17,125 nt of DNA from the NCBI GenBank assembly GCA_023390215.1, contig JAEWDG010000140.1:1-17125 (forward strand), read 5' to 3'. This stretch comes from Bacteroidota bacterium. GTDB lineage: Bacteria > Bacteroidota > Bacteroidia > Chitinophagales > Chitinophagaceae. The translations under genes and the position numbers were made by a program. The notes beneath the pieces are model-generated. The model worked only from the letters and a program-made list of their open reading frames with translations. It searched no databases and was not told the DNA's origin. Positions 14,144 through 17,125 of the stretch are shown here, piece after piece; the first letter of the stretch is position 1; the number at the start of each line of letters is the position of its first letter.

Positions 14144-14992
14144 TTATTTTTTCCCGAAGGCCCAGATCAGGAATGCCGGCAAATTTTTTTTCCACGAACT
14201 ATAGTCATGCGTACCGGAAGGAGACTCAACGAGAACAATGTCGTTATTTGAAATAAATTTTTTTTGTTCCAATGCTGCGATCAGATCACGTGTGTCGTCC
14301 ACTACATCGATTACCCCATCTTTATCCCGATCTGCTTTTTCCTCTTCGTCGCCTGCATAAAACCAATATTTCAGTTTGGGTCTTTTCCTGGAGGAACGAA
14401 CCTTCGCCAGCATTATTCTGTTCTCGTCATCATTATAAGTTGAATCCGTTATGTCTTTGTTTCTCCACCAGAATGAACCGGAAAATATTCCCACCTTGTC
14501 TATTCGGTCTGCATGGTCCCAGGCTATATCAAAAGCGGAAAGTCCGCCCTGCGAGCAGCCGGCAATCGCGATATCTTTGAAACTTCTTATTCCGGTTTTT
14601 TTCTTGATGAAGCTGTATAGTTCATCATTTACAAACTGCGCATATTTACCGGCCTTATCGCCCCGATGCTGAAAATCGGGTTGATCACTTACACCATATT
14701 CTCTCGTCCGGTCTTCTGCCTGAATCCCCACAACGATCAGCGGTTCCAGCCTGTTTGCTTTCCACAAACTATCCATAATGTTAAAAATGCCGAATGCCTG
14801 CAGATCCTGCCCGTCATTCAGGAGCAACAGGTTAACCCCGGCTTTATCGTTCGGAACAGGGGTACGAACGATTGATACGTGCACCTTTCTTTGCAAATGC
14901 CGGGAATAAACCTCGTCATTTTTTTCTTTTATTTTCTGACCACAAGCTGTAAAAAGAATAGAATATAATACCGGCGCCAGGAACTTTTTCAT
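14144..14992 (-). CDS. Esterase-like alpha/beta hydrolase lipoprotein with EF-hand-like loop
   Basis: Putative esterase of the enterochelin-esterase/esterase D type (PF00756-like). The N-terminus has a signal peptide ending FTAC (C17), a probable lipobox, so it is likely membrane-anchored in the periplasm or on the surface. The nucleophile elbow is GCSQGG with S147; the catalytic histidine is probably H262 in GTHDYSSW. LLLLNDGQDL (55-64) is the usual early strand and turn of this family. Residues 221-232 read DRDKDGVIDVVD, which fits a 12-residue EF-hand calcium loop (acids at 1, 3, 5, 9 and 12, Gly at 6). It is 217 bases upstream of, and codirectional with, the receptor gene, but that gene has its own promoter and riboswitch. 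Substrate unknown. Confidence 0.85.
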   Translation of the reverse strand: MKKFLAPVLYSILFTACGQKIKEKNDEVYSRHLQRKVHVSIVRTPVPNDKAGVNLLLLNDGQDLQAFGIFNIMDSLWKANRLEPLIVVGIQAEDRTREYGVSDQPDFQHRGDKAGKYAQFVNDELYSFIKKKTGIRSFKDIAIAGCSQGGLSAFDIAWDHADRIDKVGIFSGSFWWRNKDITDSTYNDDENRIMLAKVRSSRKRPKLKYWFYAGDEEEKADRDKDGVIDVVDDTRDLIAALEQKKFISNNDIVLVESPSGTHDYSSWKKNLPAFLIWAFGKK

Positions 14993-15009
14993 AGATCTAA
15001 AATATAAAA

Positions 15010-15041
15010 TTTGGCCTCTTTAACGCGCTGTCCTATATTTG
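15010..15041 (+). promoter_or_regulatory. Promoter of the initiator tRNA gene
   Basis: TTTG (15010-15013), a 20-base spacer, then TATATTTG (15034-15041) match both Bacteroidota primary-sigma elements exactly. It is the best promoter in the window. The -7 element ends only three bases before the mature tRNA 5' end. Confidence 0.8.
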
Positions 15042-15044
15042 CAG

Positions 15045-15116
<72 letters not shown>

Positions 15117-15121
15117 CTACG

Positions 15122-15144
15122 AGCAGGCTTTGCCTGCTTTTTTT
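15122..15144 (+). terminator. Rho-independent terminator of the tRNA gene
   Basis: A 7-bp stem AGCAGGC/GCCTGCT (15122-15128 with 15132-15138) with a TTT loop runs into seven T (15138-15144), five bases after the tRNA. The tRNA is therefore a single-gene transcript. Confidence 0.88.
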
Positions 15145-15195
15145 GTATTCGCTCATCAAAGGACAACTTTATATTCCCTTTGCTCCCAAATAAGG

Positions 15196-15203
15196 TAGCT
15201 TTG
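15196..15203 (+). promoter_or_regulatory. Candidate -7 element of the era-der operon
   Basis: TAGCTTTG is an exact TAnnTTTG ending ten bases before the era ATG; no clear -33 TTG is found at the right distance. It follows the tRNA terminator, where a new promoter is required. The predicted leader is about 7 bases. Confidence 0.5.
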
Positions 15204-15213
15204 CGGCCATTCC

Positions 15214-16080
15214 ATGAAAGCAGGATTCGTTAGTATATTCGGCAGACCCAATGCCGGGAAAAGCACGTTGCTGAACGCCATAATGGGCGAAAAGCTGGCC
15301 ATTGTTTCCCATAAGGTGCAAACTACCCGTCACCGCATCAAGGCCATCCTCACCGAAGATGATTATCAGATCGTTTTTTCAGACACACCGGGAATCATTG
15401 ATCCGAAATACAGACTTCACCAGAAAATGATGCAGGCGGTGAAATCCGGTCTTGAGGATGCAGATGTAGCTTTGCTGGTTACCGATGCAAGTAAAAATAT
15501 TGTAGAAGATCTCGACTTATTCGATACCCTGCATTTGAAGGCTCCGGCCGTTTTATTGTTGAATAAAACCGATCTGATCAAAGACGAAGAATTAAAACAG
15601 AAGATCTCCCTCGCGGAAGCCAGGCCTTATATCAGGAAGGTAATGTCTATATCTGCTTTGAAAAAGCAGGGCATCAAGGAAGTTCTGGATGCGGTACTAC
15701 CGTTTATTCCTGAAGGGGAAAAATTTTACGAAGGCGATGATCTTAGCGATCTGCCCATGAAATTTTTTGTTTCAGAGATCATCAGGGAAAAAGTGTTTGA
15801 ATTATACCACGAAGAACTGCCTTATCAAACCACCGTTCTTGTACAGTCGTTCAAAGAGAAGCAAACACTGGTAAAGATCATGGCCGATATAATTGTGCAG
15901 CGAGAAACACAAAAAGCAATCATCCTGGGGCAGGGAGGAAAGATGATCCGTGAATTGGGAACACTGGCAAGGAAAGAAATAGAAAGCTTTATTGGCCAGA
16001 AAGTATTTTTGGAATTGTTCGTAAAAGTCCGTCCCAAATGGCGCGACACAGAACTGTATTTAAAAGAATACGGATATTAA
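15214..16080 (+). CDS. era: GTPase Era (16S rRNA / 30S assembly)
   Basis: Small GTPase that binds the 3' end of 16S rRNA and helps 30S subunit maturation. 288 residues, normal. G1 GRPNAGKS at 10-17, switch I region VQTTRHRI at 36-43, G3 DTPG at 58-61, G4 NKTD at 118-121. The C-terminal KH RNA-binding domain has the GQGG loop at 239-242 followed by ELGTLARKEIE and VKVRPKWR. Cytoplasmic, peripheral to the membrane in other bacteria. Followed nine bases later by der, the usual Bacteroidota era-der pair. The start is supported by the expected MKAGFVSIFG N-terminus; there is no Shine-Dalgarno. Confidence 0.97.
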   Translation: MKAGFVSIFGRPNAGKSTLLNAIMGEKLAIVSHKVQTTRHRIKAILTEDDYQIVFSDTPGIIDPKYRLHQKMMQAVKSGLEDADVALLVTDASKNIVEDLDLFDTLHLKAPAVLLLNKTDLIKDEELKQKISLAEARPYIRKVMSISALKKQGIKEVLDAVLPFIPEGEKFYEGDDLSDLPMKFFVSEIIREKVFELYHEELPYQTTVLVQSFKEKQTLVKIMADIIVQRETQKAIILGQGGKMIRELGTLARKEIESFIGQKVFLELFVKVRPKWRDTELYLKEYGY

Positions 16081-16089
16081 TAATAAACA

Positions 16090-17125
16090 ATGAGTTTCAC
16101 AGTAGCCATAACAGGCAGACCTAATGTTGGAAAGAGTACTTTTTTTAATCGCCTGCTGGAGCAAAGAAAAGCCATAGTAGATGACATCAGTGGTGTTACC
16201 CGCGATCGTCAGTATGGCGTTGCGGAATGGGCCGGTAAAACTTTCAATGTGATCGATACCGGTGGTTTTGTTGCGGGCGGTGAAGATGTGTTTGAGAAAG
16301 AGATTCGCGACCAGGTGCATATCGCGATCGACGAAGCAAATGCCATCGTTTTTATGACGGATGCTGCCACAGGTATAACCAACCTTGATGAAGCGATGGC
16401 AGAAATGCTGCGCAAATCTCCGAAGCCGGTTTTCCTTGTTGTAAATAAAGTTGACAATCATGGAAGGCTGATGGAAGCTACGGAATTCTATAGCCTTGGC
16501 TTTGAAAATATCTTTTTTCTTTCTTCGATCAGCGGTAGCGGAACAGGCGAACTACTTGACGCTATTGTTGAACTTATACCTGATGAACAACCAGAGCAAA
16601 CAGAAGGAACCTCATTGCCAAAATTTGCGATAATTGGTCAGCCCAATGTAGGCAAATCATCCTTGTTGAATGCATTGATAGGAAAGGAGAGAACAATCGT
16701 AAGCGATATAGCGGGAACAACCCGCGATACTATCCATACACACTATAACCTTTTCAATAAAGAATTCATGCTGATTGATACAGCCGGAATACGGAGAAAA
16801 GCAAAGGTGCATGAAGACCTCGAATTTTATTCTGTGATCAGGGCGATCAAGGCAATGGATGAAGCGGATGTTTGTTTATTATTGCTTGATGCCGGTAAGG
16901 GAATCACGGCGCAGGACCTGGCGATATTTTCCATGGCTGCAAAAAAAGGAAAGGGCATTGTAATTCTCGTTAATAAATGGGACCTGGTTGAAAAGGAAAC
17001 GAACACGGCACGCGATTATGAGAAAGAACTTAAACAACGATTGGAACCTTTTTCGGATGTGCCCATTATTTTTATCTCCGTGCATCAAAAACAAAGAATC
17101 TTCCAGAGTATAGAGATGGCGCTCA
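16090..17125 (+). CDS. der: GTPase Der/EngA (partial, C-terminus outside window)
   Basis: Tandem-GTPase protein needed for 50S ribosomal subunit assembly. From ATG 16090 the frame is open for 345 codons to the window edge; the family has about 435-440 residues, so the C-terminal KH-like domain is missing. First G domain: GRPNVGKS 9-16, DTGG, NKVD 119-122. Second G domain: GQPNVGKS 183-190, then DTAG and NKWD at 295-298. The two P-loops about 175 residues apart are diagnostic. It is nine bases after era and probably cotranscribed with it. Confidence 0.97.
   Translation, partial: MSFTVAITGRPNVGKSTFFNRLLEQRKAIVDDISGVTRDRQYGVAEWAGKTFNVIDTGGFVAGGEDVFEKEIRDQVHIAIDEANAIVFMTDAATGITNLDEAMAEMLRKSPKPVFLVVNKVDNHGRLMEATEFYSLGFENIFFLSSISGSGTGELLDAIVELIPDEQPEQTEGTSLPKFAIIGQPNVGKSSLLNALIGKERTIVSDIAGTTRDTIHTHYNLFNKEFMLIDTAGIRRKAKVHEDLEFYSVIRAIKAMDEADVCLLLLDAGKGITAQDLAIFSMAAKKGKGIVILVNKWDLVEKETNTARDYEKELKQRLEPFSDVPIIFISVHQKQRIFQSIEMAL

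Noticed and set aside
14118..14149. AT-rich inverted repeat (AAATAATCA / TGATTATTT) over the esterase stop codon, considered as a terminator
   Set aside because: On the minus strand the stem is followed by GCCGTC rather than a T run, the loop is 14 bases and the stem is nearly all A-T; too weak to call.

Overview
This window looks like ordinary chromosomal DNA of a member of the Bacteroidota, most likely the Chitinophagaceae or a close relative. The evidence is the protein style of every gene (ClpC, Cmk, Era/Der, HtrA, PASTA protein, LuxC-type acyl-CoA reductase with ferredoxin), the near absence of Shine-Dalgarno sequences, and repeated promoter elements of the Bacteroidota type (TAnnTTTG at -7, TTTG/TTG at -33). 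I see no phage, insertion sequence, integron, CRISPR array or origin. It is a gene-dense housekeeping region.

Layout. Bases 1-1093 (minus strand): a STAS-domain protein followed by ribonuclease Z, which starts at TTG and runs off the left edge. Bases 1327-3905 (plus): clpC with a strong terminator. Bases 3950-4642 (plus): cytidylate kinase, facing a long-form ispH (4654-5886, minus). Bases 5943-7520 (minus): an HtrA/DegP-type periplasmic protease with its terminator. Bases 7657-9029: a divergent pair, a LuxC-like acyl-CoA reductase (minus) and a two-cluster ferredoxin (plus), with face-to-face promoters in a 35-bp gap. Bases 9155-11772 (plus): a probable operon of a DUF4440-like lipoprotein, D-Ala-D-Ala ligase, a membrane-anchored PASTA protein and a rhodanese. 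Bases 11767-14076 (minus): a TonB-dependent receptor preceded by a clear TPP riboswitch, so probably a thiamin-compound importer. Bases 14144-14992 (minus): an esterase-like lipoprotein with an EF-hand-like loop. Bases 15010-15144 (plus): an initiator tRNA-fMet with its own promoter and terminator. Bases 15214-17125 (plus): the ribosome-assembly GTPases era and der, with der cut by the right edge.

Functional themes are protein quality control (ClpC, HtrA), RNA maturation and ribosome biogenesis (RNase Z, Era, Der, initiator tRNA), envelope and precursor synthesis (Ddl, PASTA, IspH), nucleotide metabolism (Cmk), vitamin uptake (TPP-regulated receptor) and an uncharacterised acyl-CoA reductase/ferredoxin module. 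The most interesting signals are regulatory: the TPP riboswitch on a TonB receptor, the overlapping divergent promoters of the ferredoxin/reductase pair, and promoters so close to start codons or to the tRNA 5' end that some transcripts may be essentially leaderless. No stretch longer than 300 bases lacks a gene. I found no convincing wholly new multi-gene system.
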